From: F1-120-MAGs118 sp013360535
GTDB taxonomy: Bacteria; Planctomycetota; UBA1135; GCA-002686595
NCBI GenBank assembly: GCA_026647215.1
Contig: JAPKHC010000027.1
Coordinates: 1 to 55,404 of the forward strand
Direction of reading: 5' to 3'
Length of the DNA stretch: 55,404 bases
In this document: piece by piece, positions 25,098 through 33,546 of the stretch
Layout of the letters: every line of letters begins with the position of its first letter
Numbering within the stretch: position 1 is the first letter of the stretch
Program-made: the position numbers and the translations under genes
The notes under the pieces: generated by a model
Told to the model about the DNA's origin: nothing
Seen by the model: the letters and a program-made list of their open reading frames with translations, nothing else
Databases searched by the model: none

Positions 25098-26383
25098 CGC
25101 CGCACCGCCTTCGCGTGGTCGTAGACCTCGCGGCCTTCGATGTAGACGCGCTGCACCCACGAGCGCGGGTCGGCCGGATCGCCGGTGATGACCGTGATGT
25201 CGGCGTCCTTGCCACGTTCGAGGCTGCCGACACGCTCGTCGATGCCCGCGACGACGGCGGGAACGATCGTGAGGCCGCGCACCGCCTGCATGTCGCTCGG
25301 ATCGAAGCCGTACTTGATCGAGACGCCCGCCTGCAGCGGCAATTCTTCGGCCGGCACGACCGGTGCGTCCGTGTTGAAGCCGATCTTCGAGAGCCCGCGG
25401 CGCTGGAACTCGCCGGCGCAGGAGAAGATCGCGCCGTCGGTGTAGTGGCGGCCTTCGGGCGTGTCGACCTCGCGCGGGCCGCAGATCGCAGCGACGCCCA
25501 AGCGCTCGGCCTCCGGCGTCGCGAGGAACCCGCCCCACTCGCCGTGGTCGATGAACACGTCGAGCCCGAACTCCTGCTTGAGGATGCGGATCGTCGCGTG
25601 CACCAGCTGGTACATCTGCGTGTGCGTCGAGATCTGCGCCTCGCCCTTCGAGAGCGCGCGGAAGGTCTCGTACTGCGGATCGACGTGCGGCCGCGGGCCC
25701 GCGCCGCGCTCGAAGGCCTCCCAGCGCCGCGCATAGCCGAGTCCACGCCGCACGCTGGTGCGGATGTGGAAGTTCATCATCGAGCGGCCCATGCCGTAGG
25801 CCCAGCGCGTCGGGTTGTCGCCCTGCGCCACCTTCATCGAGCCCGGGTCGCGCAGGCGCGAGGCCTCGAACGTGTCGAGGCCGGTCTTCATCAGGATCCC
25901 TTGCCCGCCGATGTTCGTGCCGGAGCCGGGGATGAACAGGATCGTCGTCACGCCCGCGGAGAGCGCGCGCAACAGGTTCGGCGTCTGCGGCACGACGGCC
26001 ACGCTCACGCGCAGGCCTTCGTTGGTCTGGTAGACCATGTCGTTGATGTCGCCCGTGCCGCCGATGTGGCTGTGCAGGTCGATCATGCCCGGCATGAGCC
26101 ACGCGTCGCCGAGGTCGACGAGCTCGTAGCCTTCCGGCGGTTGCGCGTCCGCGCGCGCGGCGACACGCTCGATCTTGCCGTCGCGCACGAGCACGAGCAC
26201 GTCGTCGACGACCTGCTCACCATCCCAGGACGCGACCAGCGCCTTGGCGGCCGCGAGCGCGAGGCCCGGGCCACCCGGCTCGCCCGCACGCTGCGCCGAC
26301 GACGTCGCCACGACGCCGCACGCGGCCGCGAGGGCCAGCGAGCAGCGCACGAAGCGACGGGCGAGGGCGCGGACGGGGCGCAT
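25091..26383 (-). CDS. Exported amidohydrolase, intact active site (array gene 8)
   Basis: The 430-residue protein has a signal peptide ending near SSAQ (residue 31). The active site is complete: H104 and H106 (IDLHSHIGG), K184 (GSMKVAQGDNP), H254 (ISTHTQ), H280 (IDHGEWGG) and D339 (NTDAPVVP). It is clearly paralogous to array genes 6 and 7, sharing DINDMVY, FIPGSGTN-GGQG and the RW-E-FERG helix. That trio looks like tandem duplication followed by divergence. The start codon overlaps the stop of gene 7 by one base (TGATG). It is presumably a periplasmic hydrolase of peptide-like or cyclic amide bonds. Confidence 0.85.
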   Translation of the reverse strand: MRPVRALARRFVRCSLALAAACGVVATSSAQRAGEPGGPGLALAAAKALVASWDGEQVVDDVLVLVRDGKIERVAARADAQPPEGYELVDLGDAWLMPGMIDLHSHIGGTGDINDMVYQTNEGLRVSVAVVPQTPNLLRALSAGVTTILFIPGSGTNIGGQGILMKTGLDTFEASRLRDPGSMKVAQGDNPTRWAYGMGRSMMNFHIRTSVRRGLGYARRWEAFERGAGPRPHVDPQYETFRALSKGEAQISTHTQMYQLVHATIRILKQEFGLDVFIDHGEWGGFLATPEAERLGVAAICGPREVDTPEGRHYTDGAIFSCAGEFQRRGLSKIGFNTDAPVVPAEELPLQAGVSIKYGFDPSDMQAVRGLTIVPAVVAGIDERVGSLERGKDADITVITGDPADPRSWVQRVYIEGREVYDHAKAVRRW

Positions 26384-27672
26384 CAGAAGCGACGGGGCTC
26401 CACGCGGGGGTCGTAGACGACCTTGCCGTTGACGAGCACGAGCTCGACGTGCGAGCGCGGGTCGGACGGGTCGCCGGAGATCACGACGATGTCGGCGTCC
26501 TTGCCGGGCTCGAGGCTGCCGACGCGGTTCTGGATGCCGGCGGTGATCGCCGGAACGATCGTGTGGCCGCGCACCGCCGCCATGTCGGAGTTGTCGAAGC
26601 CGTACTTCACGTTGACGGCCGACTGCAGGAAGAGCTCTTCCTGCGGAATGACCGGCGCGTCCGTGTTGAAGCCGATCATCTTGTGGCCACGCTCGGCGTA
26701 GCCGGCGGCGAGGCCCTGGATCTTCTCGGGGTTGCTCGAGACCCAGTCGATCATGCCGCGGCTGGGCACGTCGACGTTGCGGGGGCCGAGGATCGCGTTG
26801 ACGCCCATCTGCTGCGCGACGCCGGCGTACAGGTAGCCGCCGAACTCGCCGTGGTCGATGTACACGTCGATCCCGAACTCACCCTTGATCATCAGGATCG
26901 TCATCATCACGACCTGCGCGACCTGGGTGTGCGTCGACACCTGCGTGCGCTTCGCCGACAGGTCGCGGAAGAGCTCGAGCCGCAGGTCGCGCTTGGGCTG
27001 GGGACCTTCGCCCCGCTCGAACGCCTCCCAGCGCTTCGCGTAGGCGAGGCCCTGCGTGAACATGTGCCGCAGGTGCCAGTTCTCCCACGTCTTGCCGACG
27101 CCGAACAGGTACCGCTCGGGGTTGCCCCACTGCGCGACCTTCAGCGAGCCCGGATCGCGGATCACGGCCTCTTCGTAGGTCTTCGCGCCGGTCTTCAGGA
27201 GCACGCCCTGCCCGCCCGAGTTCGTGCCGGAGCCGGGGATGTAGAGCACGCTCGTCACCGAGGCCGCGATCGCGCGCTTGAACTCCGTGTTGTCGGGGAT
27301 GACCGAGGCGCGCACCTTCAGCTCGGGATTGGTCACGTAGACCATCTCGTTGATGTCCATCGCCCCGCCGACGTGGCTGTGCAGGTCGATCATGCCCGGC
27401 ATGCACCACAGCGGGCCCAGATCGCGCACGGCGTAACCGACCGGCACCGCGACCTCGGCCGCGGGCGCGACCTTCTCGATCTTGCCGTCGCGCACGAGCA
27501 CGATCGCGTTGTCGACGACCTGCTCGCCGTTGAACGCGGCGACGAGCGCCTTGGAGCACAGGAGCGCGAGCCCCGGACCGCCGACCGAACCCGGCGCGGG
27601 CTGTTCCGCCTGCGCCGAAGCGACCGCGGCCCCGAAGGCCGTCATCAAGCCAATCACGAACGAACGGATCAT
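26383..27672 (-). CDS. Exported amidohydrolase, intact active site (array gene 7)
   Basis: The 429-residue protein has a signal peptide (MIRSFVIGLMTAFGAAVASAQA). Catalytic residues are H98 and H100 (IDLHSHVGG), K178 (GSLKVAQWGNPERY), H248 (VSTHTQ), H274 (IDHGEFGG) and D338 (NTDAPVIP). It is very close to array gene 6, with long identical runs such as KVAQWGNPE and VGKTWENWHLR. AGGAG lies 7 nt before the ATG, the best ribosome-binding site of the array, and the gap to gene 6 is 10 bp. It overlaps gene 8 by one base. Function is as for the other intact members, with substrate unknown. Confidence 0.88.
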   Translation of the reverse strand: MIRSFVIGLMTAFGAAVASAQAEQPAPGSVGGPGLALLCSKALVAAFNGEQVVDNAIVLVRDGKIEKVAPAAEVAVPVGYAVRDLGPLWCMPGMIDLHSHVGGAMDINEMVYVTNPELKVRASVIPDNTEFKRAIAASVTSVLYIPGSGTNSGGQGVLLKTGAKTYEEAVIRDPGSLKVAQWGNPERYLFGVGKTWENWHLRHMFTQGLAYAKRWEAFERGEGPQPKRDLRLELFRDLSAKRTQVSTHTQVAQVVMMTILMIKGEFGIDVYIDHGEFGGYLYAGVAQQMGVNAILGPRNVDVPSRGMIDWVSSNPEKIQGLAAGYAERGHKMIGFNTDAPVIPQEELFLQSAVNVKYGFDNSDMAAVRGHTIVPAITAGIQNRVGSLEPGKDADIVVISGDPSDPRSHVELVLVNGKVVYDPRVEPRRF

Positions 27673-27682
27673 CGCGCTGCTC

Positions 27683-28975
27683 CTAGAACCTGCGGCCCTG
27701 CGCCGCGTCGTAGACCTTGCGCCCCTCGATCAGGACCTGCTCGACCGCCGTGCGCGGGTCGAGCGGATTCCCGGTGACCACGAGCACGTCGGCATCCTTG
27801 CCGGGCTCGAGACTTCCGACGCGGTCGGCGATCCCGGCCGTGATCGCGGGGACGATCGTCAGCCCGCGCAGGCCCTGGTTCTCCGTCGCGTCGAAGCCGT
27901 AGCGGCAGGCGACCGCCGCCTGCAGGAAGAGCTGGTGCTCGTCGACGACCGGCGAGTCGGTGTTGAAGCCGATCATCGTGTGCCCACGCTTCTGGTACTC
28001 GGCGGCGATCCCTTGGATCTGCCCGTCGGTGTCGAAGAAGCGTCCGGTCGGCGTCTCGATCTCGCGCGGGCCGATGATCGCGTTCACGCCCATCTTCTGG
28101 GCGAGCGGCGCCGTCAGGTACCCGGCCCACTCGCCGTGGTCGATGTACGTGTCGAGCCCGAACTCGCCGCGGATCATCGTGATCGTCATCAGCACGACCT
28201 GATAGACCTGCGTGTGCACCGAGACCTGCGTGCGCTTGTCGGCGAGCTCACGGAAGACGTCGAGCCGCAGGTCCTTGCGCGGCTTGGGCGCATTCCCGGC
28301 CTCGTGCTCCGACCACGCGCGCGCATAGGCAGCGCCCTGGCGGAACATCTGGCGCAAGTGCCAGTTCTCCCACGTCTTGCCGACGCCGCCGAGGTAACTC
28401 TCGGGGTTGCCCCACTGCGCGACCTTGAGCGAGCCCGGATCGCGCACGAGCGCCTCGTCCCAGCGCTCGAACCCGGTCTTGAGCAGCACACCCTGCCCGC
28501 CGCAGTTCGAGCCCGAGCCGGGGATGAACAGCACCGTCGTCACGCCGCCGGCGACCGCGAGCTTGAGCGCGTTGTTGCCGAGCGTGACCGCCGGGCCGAC
28601 GCGCTGCTCGGGCTGCGTGACGTAGACGAGGTCGTTGATGTCGTTCTTGCCGCTGAACAGGTCCGGGCCCGCGCAGTGGCAGTGCAGGTCGATGAAACCC
28701 GGCACGAGCCACGACTCGCCGACATCGACGAAGCGGCAGTCGACGGGCAGCGCGACTTCGCTCGCCGGCCCGACCGCGACGATCTTGCCGTCGCGCACGA
28801 CCAGCACGCCGTCGTCGACCGCCTGCGCGCCCTCGAAGGAGCACGTGACGATCTTGCGCGCGCGCAGCGCGAGCGCAGCTCCGCCCTTCTCGCCCGCGGA
28901 CACCTCTTGGGTGCCGCAGAGCGAGGTCAGGGCGAAGCTCGCGGTCAGGACGACGGACAGGACCAACTCGTTCAC
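27683..28975 (-). CDS. Exported amidohydrolase, intact active site (array gene 6)
   Basis: The 430-residue protein starts at GTG with a hydrophobic leader (NELVLSVVLTASFALTSL). Ligands are H98 and H100 (IDLHCHCAG), K184 (GSLKVAQWGNPESY), H254 (VSVHTQ), H280 (IDHGEWAG) and D340 (NTDSPVV). An eight-residue insertion (PDLFSGKN) follows the HxH motif relative to gene 7, and two extra Cys flank the second His (HCHC). It is the first intact enzyme in the array. It is separated from the degenerate upstream genes by 181 bp holding a 72-bp tandem repeat, so it may have its own promoter or processed transcript. Confidence 0.85.
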   Translation of the reverse strand: MNELVLSVVLTASFALTSLCGTQEVSAGEKGGAALALRARKIVTCSFEGAQAVDDGVLVVRDGKIVAVGPASEVALPVDCRFVDVGESWLVPGFIDLHCHCAGPDLFSGKNDINDLVYVTQPEQRVGPAVTLGNNALKLAVAGGVTTVLFIPGSGSNCGGQGVLLKTGFERWDEALVRDPGSLKVAQWGNPESYLGGVGKTWENWHLRQMFRQGAAYARAWSEHEAGNAPKPRKDLRLDVFRELADKRTQVSVHTQVYQVVLMTITMIRGEFGLDTYIDHGEWAGYLTAPLAQKMGVNAIIGPREIETPTGRFFDTDGQIQGIAAEYQKRGHTMIGFNTDSPVVDEHQLFLQAAVACRYGFDATENQGLRGLTIVPAITAGIADRVGSLEPGKDADVLVVTGNPLDPRTAVEQVLIEGRKVYDAAQGRRF

Positions 28976-29008
28976 TCCAGGGATCAGGGCCTGTAAGGAA
29001 TCTCACAG

Positions 29009-29152
29009 GCTCGACGTCCGGCGCCGCCAGGCGACGGCGCAACAAGCACTCTGAGAGCTCGTAGCTTCATTTCTTCACGAGCTCGACGTCCGGCGCCGCC
29101 AGGCGACGGCGCAACAAGCACTCTGAGAGCTCGTAGCTTCATTTCTTCACGA
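29009..29152. repeat. Perfect 72-bp tandem duplication between array genes 5 and 6
   Basis: Two identical 72-bp units (29009-29080 and 29081-29152) abut exactly, followed by GCTC of a third unit. Each unit contains a GC hairpin (GCGCCG/CGGCGC; 29093-29112 in the second copy) and a GAGCTCGT/ACGAGCTC pair. The units fill most of the 181-bp gap between two genes of an otherwise nearly gapless array. They contain no start codon with a plausible gene. Confidence 0.9.
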
Positions 29153-29160
29153 GCTCTCAG
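29123..29160 (-). terminator. 12-bp hairpin overlapping the stop of array gene 5
   Basis: CTGAGAGCTCGT and ACGAGCTCTCAG are perfect 12-bp arms around a 14-nt loop. The right arm includes the stop codon of the gene ending at 29157. No T-run follows. It could attenuate, process or stabilise the polycistronic RNA rather than end it. Confidence 0.45.
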
Positions 29161-32036
29161 CGAACTTCGGTGCCGTTGACGAAGGCGCGCAGCACACGCG
29201 TCGCCGGCTCGAGCGGCGGACCGTCGAGCAGCAGCACGTCGCCATCGAGCCCGCGCGCGAGACGGCCGACGCGCGTCGCGAGGCCCATCATCTTCGCCAC
29301 GTCGCTCGTCAGCGCGCGCAGCGCCGCCTCGGGGCTGAGCCCACGCGAGATCGCGTAGGCCGCCATCAGCGGCAACTCCGCCGCGCCTTCTTCCGCCGCG
29401 CTGTGGAATGCGATCGGCACACCGGCCGACGCGAGTTCCGCATAGCGGTTGCGCAGGCCGTTGAGGCCGTTCTCGCCGGCGATCGCGAGCACCTGCTGCG
29501 TGAGCAGCACGCCCGCGACGCGACCGGCCAGCTGGTCGGCGATCTTCCACGCGTCGTCCGCGCCGTAGAGCACCGGCTTGATGCCGACGGCCTCGAAAGC
29601 CGCGACGCAGGCCAGGATCTCGTCCTCGCGGTCGACGCTCACCACGATCGCCGCCTCGCCGCGCATGGCGCGCCGGAACGGCTCGAGGCGCGGGTCGACA
29701 CCCGGCGAACGCGGCTTGCCCTTGGGCTCCGCGGCCGCTTCCGCCTTCTCGCGGCGCAGCTCGGGCGCCTTCACTTCCGGCAGCTCCTTCGCCGCACGCT
29801 CCCCGGCGAGCGGCGCTTCCTTGCCGGCCACTTCCAGCTTGGCGTCGAGCTTGCCGCCCTTCGCCTCGCCGGTGATGTACGCGAAGCCGCGCGTGCCGAG
29901 TCCCGACACGACGAGCTTCTTGTCCTTCCACACGCCGTGGAGCTGCACGAGGCTCGCCGACACCGCGTCGCAACGCAGCGTGCCGGTGACCTTGTCGCCC
30001 GCGAGGGCAAGGCGCAGACGGAACGACGACTCCTCTTCCGAAGGCGGCAGCGTGACCTTGCCCGTCCACTCTCCGGTGACGGGATCGGCCTCTTCCTCTT
30101 CCTTCTTCTTCTTGTCGCCCTTCTTGTCGTCCTTCTTGTCGCCGGAGGCCTCTTCCTTCTTCTCGCCTTCCTTCGACTCGGCCGACTTCTCGTCCTTCTT
30201 CTCGCCGTCCTTCTTGGCCTCGTCGGCCTTCTTCTCGGGCGCGGCGGCTTCCGGCGGCGGAGGCGTCCACTTGGCGAGCGCCTGCTCGTACTCCCGCCAC
30301 TTCTTGTCGTATTCCGCCGCCTTCTGCAGCGTGTCGCGCAGGCGCAAGCCGGACTTCAGGCGGTTGCCATCGGTCCACGGCACGCGCAGCGCGGTCGGGT
30401 CGGCGAGGATCGCCTTCTCGAGCTCGGAAGCGGCCGGCTTGTAGGCGAGCAGCGGCGTCCCGGCATCGCTGACGCCACGCGGCGCCATCACGACCGTCGT
30501 GACACCGGCGCGCGCGACATGGCGGTCGGCCTCGTCGCCGATCTCGACGATGCGCGCGAGCTTGAAGTCCGGCGCGGGCGTGCGCTGGGAGCCGTCGAGC
30601 CCGAGGAACCCGAGCGCGTCGATCATGCCCGGCATCGCGGCGGGAGCGCGCACGACGGCGGCACCCGGCGGATGGCTGACACGGCGACCGACTTCGGCGA
30701 TGCGACCGTTGCGCAGGAGCAGCTGGCCGGGGCGCAGCACCTCGCCGTCGCCCAGATGCAGCTCGTCCGCCTCGATCACGACATCCGCGGAGGCCGGGCT
30801 CTTCCACGCGAGCTCGCCGCCGACCCACGTCGCGACGACGCTGGAGGTCGCGAGCATCGGCGCGCCGCTCAGCACGCACAGGTCCGCATCCTTGCCGACC
30901 GTCAGGCTGCCGACGCGGGCGTCGACGCCGAGCAGCTTCGCGGCACCGAGCGTGATCGCGCGCAACGCGACGTCCGCCGGCAGGCCGCCGCGCGAAGCGA
31001 GCTGCGCCGCGAAGCGCAGGTCGCCCGGACGCAGGCCGTTGTCGGTCGCGATCGCGAGCTCGGCCCCGGCCGCGGCGAACTTCGCCGCCGCGTCGTACAC
31101 CGGCCACTGCGCGTCCTCGCCCTTGCCGAAGTCGCGCCCCGGGCTCTCCGCGGCGAAGTCGACCGTGACGATCACGCCGACCTTGGCCTCGGCCACTTCC
31201 TTGGCGAGCGCACCGGCACCGGCCGCGCCCTCGACCACGAGCGGAAGCTTCTCGCGCTTGGCCCACTCGAGCAGCACGCGCACTTCCTCGGCGCTGTCGG
31301 CGCCCATGCGCCACGGCGTGTTGGCCGACATCAGCTCGCGCAGGAGCTCCGCCGTGCGCGGCCCGTACAGCCCGTCGTCCTTCGTGCGGCCCTTGGCGCG
31401 CGCGACGAGCTCGTCGAGCGCGATCACCGCGCCGACCGCCGAACCCGGCAGCTGCTGCTCGACGAGGCCGAGGCCGACGTCGATCGTCGCGGGCACCGGC
31501 GGTTCCCAGTAGCCGGGAACGCTGCGCGCCTCGCGCGTGATCGTGCCGTGGATCGAAGCGCTCTCGTCGAGCACCCGCCCCTCGGCCTCGCCCGCGAGCT
31601 TGACGACGGCACCTTGGCCACCGACCAGCCGCGCGCGCGCCGGAGCGACGTACGCCGTCGTGACGCCACCCATCAGGTCGACCAGGTACGCGTTCGAGTA
31701 CGTGTCGAAGTTGTCGATCGCGCGGATCGCGGGATCCGCCGTGCGCGGCGAGCCGCCGGCGCCGTAGGCCGAAGCCGCCGACACGAAACCGGGCGTGATG
31801 ACCGCGTCGGGACCGTAGTCGATCACCTGCGCGCCGCCGGGGATGGCGATGTCGCGACCGACGGCGACGATGCGCCCGTCGCGCACGAGGACCGCCCCGC
31901 CCGTGATCGGGGCCGAGCCGTCGACGGTGTGGATCGTGCCCGCCTTGAGCACGACGGTGCCGCCGCTCGCTTCCGCGAGGCCAGCGAGAACGAGCCCCGC
32001 GAGCGCGAGGCCGAGTTGACGAGCTCCGAGGATCAC
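29157..32036 (-). CDS. Tandem double amidohydrolase-like pseudoenzyme with beta-rich insert (array gene 5)
   Basis: The 959-residue protein starts at GTG, overlapping gene 4 by GTGA, and has a signal peptide. Domain 1 (about 28-415) has TPGFVSAASAYG where the HxH should be, although D332 of ATDNGLRPGD remains. Domain 2 (about 418-959) has MPGMIDALGFLG, also without His. Domain 2 is interrupted by a Lys/Glu/Asp-rich run (about 600-650) and then a beta-rich segment (about 651-738, GEWTGKVTLPPSEEE to KLEVAGK) that looks like a small lipocalin- or beta-barrel-like unit. Two-domain amidohydrolase proteins of this size exist in other exported families; here both halves seem catalytically dead. Confidence 0.8.
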   Translation of the reverse strand: MILGARQLGLALAGLVLAGLAEASGGTVVLKAGTIHTVDGSAPITGGAVLVRDGRIVAVGRDIAIPGGAQVIDYGPDAVITPGFVSAASAYGAGGSPRTADPAIRAIDNFDTYSNAYLVDLMGGVTTAYVAPARARLVGGQGAVVKLAGEAEGRVLDESASIHGTITREARSVPGYWEPPVPATIDVGLGLVEQQLPGSAVGAVIALDELVARAKGRTKDDGLYGPRTAELLRELMSANTPWRMGADSAEEVRVLLEWAKREKLPLVVEGAAGAGALAKEVAEAKVGVIVTVDFAAESPGRDFGKGEDAQWPVYDAAAKFAAAGAELAIATDNGLRPGDLRFAAQLASRGGLPADVALRAITLGAAKLLGVDARVGSLTVGKDADLCVLSGAPMLATSSVVATWVGGELAWKSPASADVVIEADELHLGDGEVLRPGQLLLRNGRIAEVGRRVSHPPGAAVVRAPAAMPGMIDALGFLGLDGSQRTPAPDFKLARIVEIGDEADRHVARAGVTTVVMAPRGVSDAGTPLLAYKPAASELEKAILADPTALRVPWTDGNRLKSGLRLRDTLQKAAEYDKKWREYEQALAKWTPPPPEAAAPEKKADEAKKDGEKKDEKSAESKEGEKKEEASGDKKDDKKGDKKKKEEEEADPVTGEWTGKVTLPPSEEESSFRLRLALAGDKVTGTLRCDAVSASLVQLHGVWKDKKLVVSGLGTRGFAYITGEAKGGKLDAKLEVAGKEAPLAGERAAKELPEVKAPELRREKAEAAAEPKGKPRSPGVDPRLEPFRRAMRGEAAIVVSVDREDEILACVAAFEAVGIKPVLYGADDAWKIADQLAGRVAGVLLTQQVLAIAGENGLNGLRNRYAELASAGVPIAFHSAAEEGAAELPLMAAYAISRGLSPEAALRALTSDVAKMMGLATRVGRLARGLDGDVLLLDGPPLEPATRVLRAFVNGTEVR

Positions 32037-33526
32037 TTGTCCTCTCCTTCTTCGCCCTTGTCCTTCTTCTTCGCCTCTTCCTCGAGGTGCTTGGCATGTT
32101 CGTTGGGGTCCTCACCCTCGCAGCACACGACCTTGCGCGGATCGGCGTTGATCGACGCGCCCATGGCCTGCGTGTTGGCCGGAGCGACGCCGCCGAGCAG
32201 GTGCTTGGCGCGCGTGTCCTTCGAGCGGTCGTAGACGTCCTTGCCTTCGATCACGACGCGCTGCACGGACGACGCCACCGACAGCGGGTCGCCGTTGTAG
32301 AGCACCACGGTGCCGAGCTTGCCGACCTCGAGCGTGCCGACTTGCTTGCCCAGACCGAGCAGCTCCGCCGGCACGGTCGTGATCGCCGCGACCGCCTCGG
32401 CGCGCGTCATGCCGCGACCGATGCACTGCGCCGCCTGGAACCACAGCGACTCGCTCGTCGGGTTGGCGCTCGACAGAGCGAACTTGACGCCCGCCTTCTT
32501 GAGCTCGCCGGGGACGAAGACTTCCTTCTCCTCACCCGTCAGCGGGTCGGACTCGACGTACACCGCCGCGCCTTCGAGGATCACCGGCACCTTCGCCGCC
32601 GCGATCTCCGCCGCCGCCTTGTAGCAGGCGGGCGAGATCACGAGCGTCGACTTCGCCAGGAAGCCGTTGTCGCGCGCGACCGAGATCGCGGTCGCGACGT
32701 CCATCGGACGGCCGCAGTAGATGAAGGCCGGCAGCTTGCCCTCGACGAGCGCGAGCAGCGGAGCCTGCTTCTCGTCGATCTCGCCGCGCGGGACGAGCTC
32801 GAGCCCCGCGACCTTCCACGCGGCGCCTTCCATCGCCTTGCCCTTGGCGTTCTCGCCCTCGAGGTCGCGGCCCTGGTAGAGCGCCTCGCGGCGCGCGCGG
32901 TCGTTGCCTTCCTTCTTGTCGGCGACGAGCTGCTCGAGGTAGCGGCGCAGGTCGTCGAACGCGCGGCGCAGCGCTTGCGCCTGCGTCGCGGCCGAGAAGC
33001 CCGGCTTGGGGCTCGCCGAGAGCTTCACGCCCGACGGCGTGCGCAGCACCATCTCGTCGATCGTGAGCCCCGTCGGCCGCACGACCACACCCTGCCCGGC
33101 GATCACGCACGAGTTGCCCTGCTGGATGTTGATCGTCGTCACGCCCCAGCGCAGCGAGTCCTCGAAGTAGAACGACACGGGGTCGATCGAGTCGCGCACC
33201 GACAGGAACGGCGCGACGTCGAGGTTCTCGTTGGGACGGTCCATGCCGCGCGCGCTGTGCGCCTCGACGTAGCCCGGCATCGCGACCAGGTTCGGCGCGT
33301 CGATCACCGTGGCATCCCACGGCACCTTGACGTCCTTGCCGATCGCCGCGATGCGGCCGTTCTCGATCACGATCACGCCCTTCTCGATCTCGGGCAGGCC
33401 CGGACCCTGGAGGATCTTGCCGGCCTTGATGGCGATCTTGCCGTCGGCGGCGGAGGCGCTGGCGGCGAGCACGAGGGCACCGAGGGCGACGGCCGCGGTG
33501 CGAGAGGTCTTGTGGAAGAGGTTCAT
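32033..33526 (-). CDS. Exported amidohydrolase-like pseudoenzyme (array gene 4)
   Basis: The 497-residue protein has a good signal peptide (ALGALVLAASASA). The active-site strand reads MPGYVEAHSARG, so the first metal His (H90) survives but the second is Ala92. Other ligands are missing: beta-5 reads FIYCGRP, beta-6 VISPACY, and beta-8 ALSSANPTSE in place of NTDAP. A C-terminal tail carries a CC pair and then a Lys/Glu run. It begins 20 bp after gene 3 and overlaps gene 5 by 4 nt. ATG 33526 is chosen because the signal peptide starts there. Confidence 0.8.
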   Translation of the reverse strand: MNLFHKTSRTAAVALGALVLAASASAADGKIAIKAGKILQGPGLPEIEKGVIVIENGRIAAIGKDVKVPWDATVIDAPNLVAMPGYVEAHSARGMDRPNENLDVAPFLSVRDSIDPVSFYFEDSLRWGVTTINIQQGNSCVIAGQGVVVRPTGLTIDEMVLRTPSGVKLSASPKPGFSAATQAQALRRAFDDLRRYLEQLVADKKEGNDRARREALYQGRDLEGENAKGKAMEGAAWKVAGLELVPRGEIDEKQAPLLALVEGKLPAFIYCGRPMDVATAISVARDNGFLAKSTLVISPACYKAAAEIAAAKVPVILEGAAVYVESDPLTGEEKEVFVPGELKKAGVKFALSSANPTSESLWFQAAQCIGRGMTRAEAVAAITTVPAELLGLGKQVGTLEVGKLGTVVLYNGDPLSVASSVQRVVIEGKDVYDRSKDTRAKHLLGGVAPANTQAMGASINADPRKVVCCEGEDPNEHAKHLEEEAKKKDKGEEGEDK

Positions 33527-33546
33527 GGGTGGAGAGAGGGCTTGGG

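Noticed and set aside
29009..29152. CRISPR-like or protein-coding repeat
   Set aside because: There are only two abutting copies with no spacers, no cas genes and no start codon or ribosome-binding site.
28984..32115. A 1043-codon frame through array gene 5 and the 72-bp repeat on the minus strand
   Set aside because: It is out of frame with the array gene, which has a signal peptide and clear domains. The repeated MKLRALRVLVAPSPGGAGRR part is just the translated repeat.
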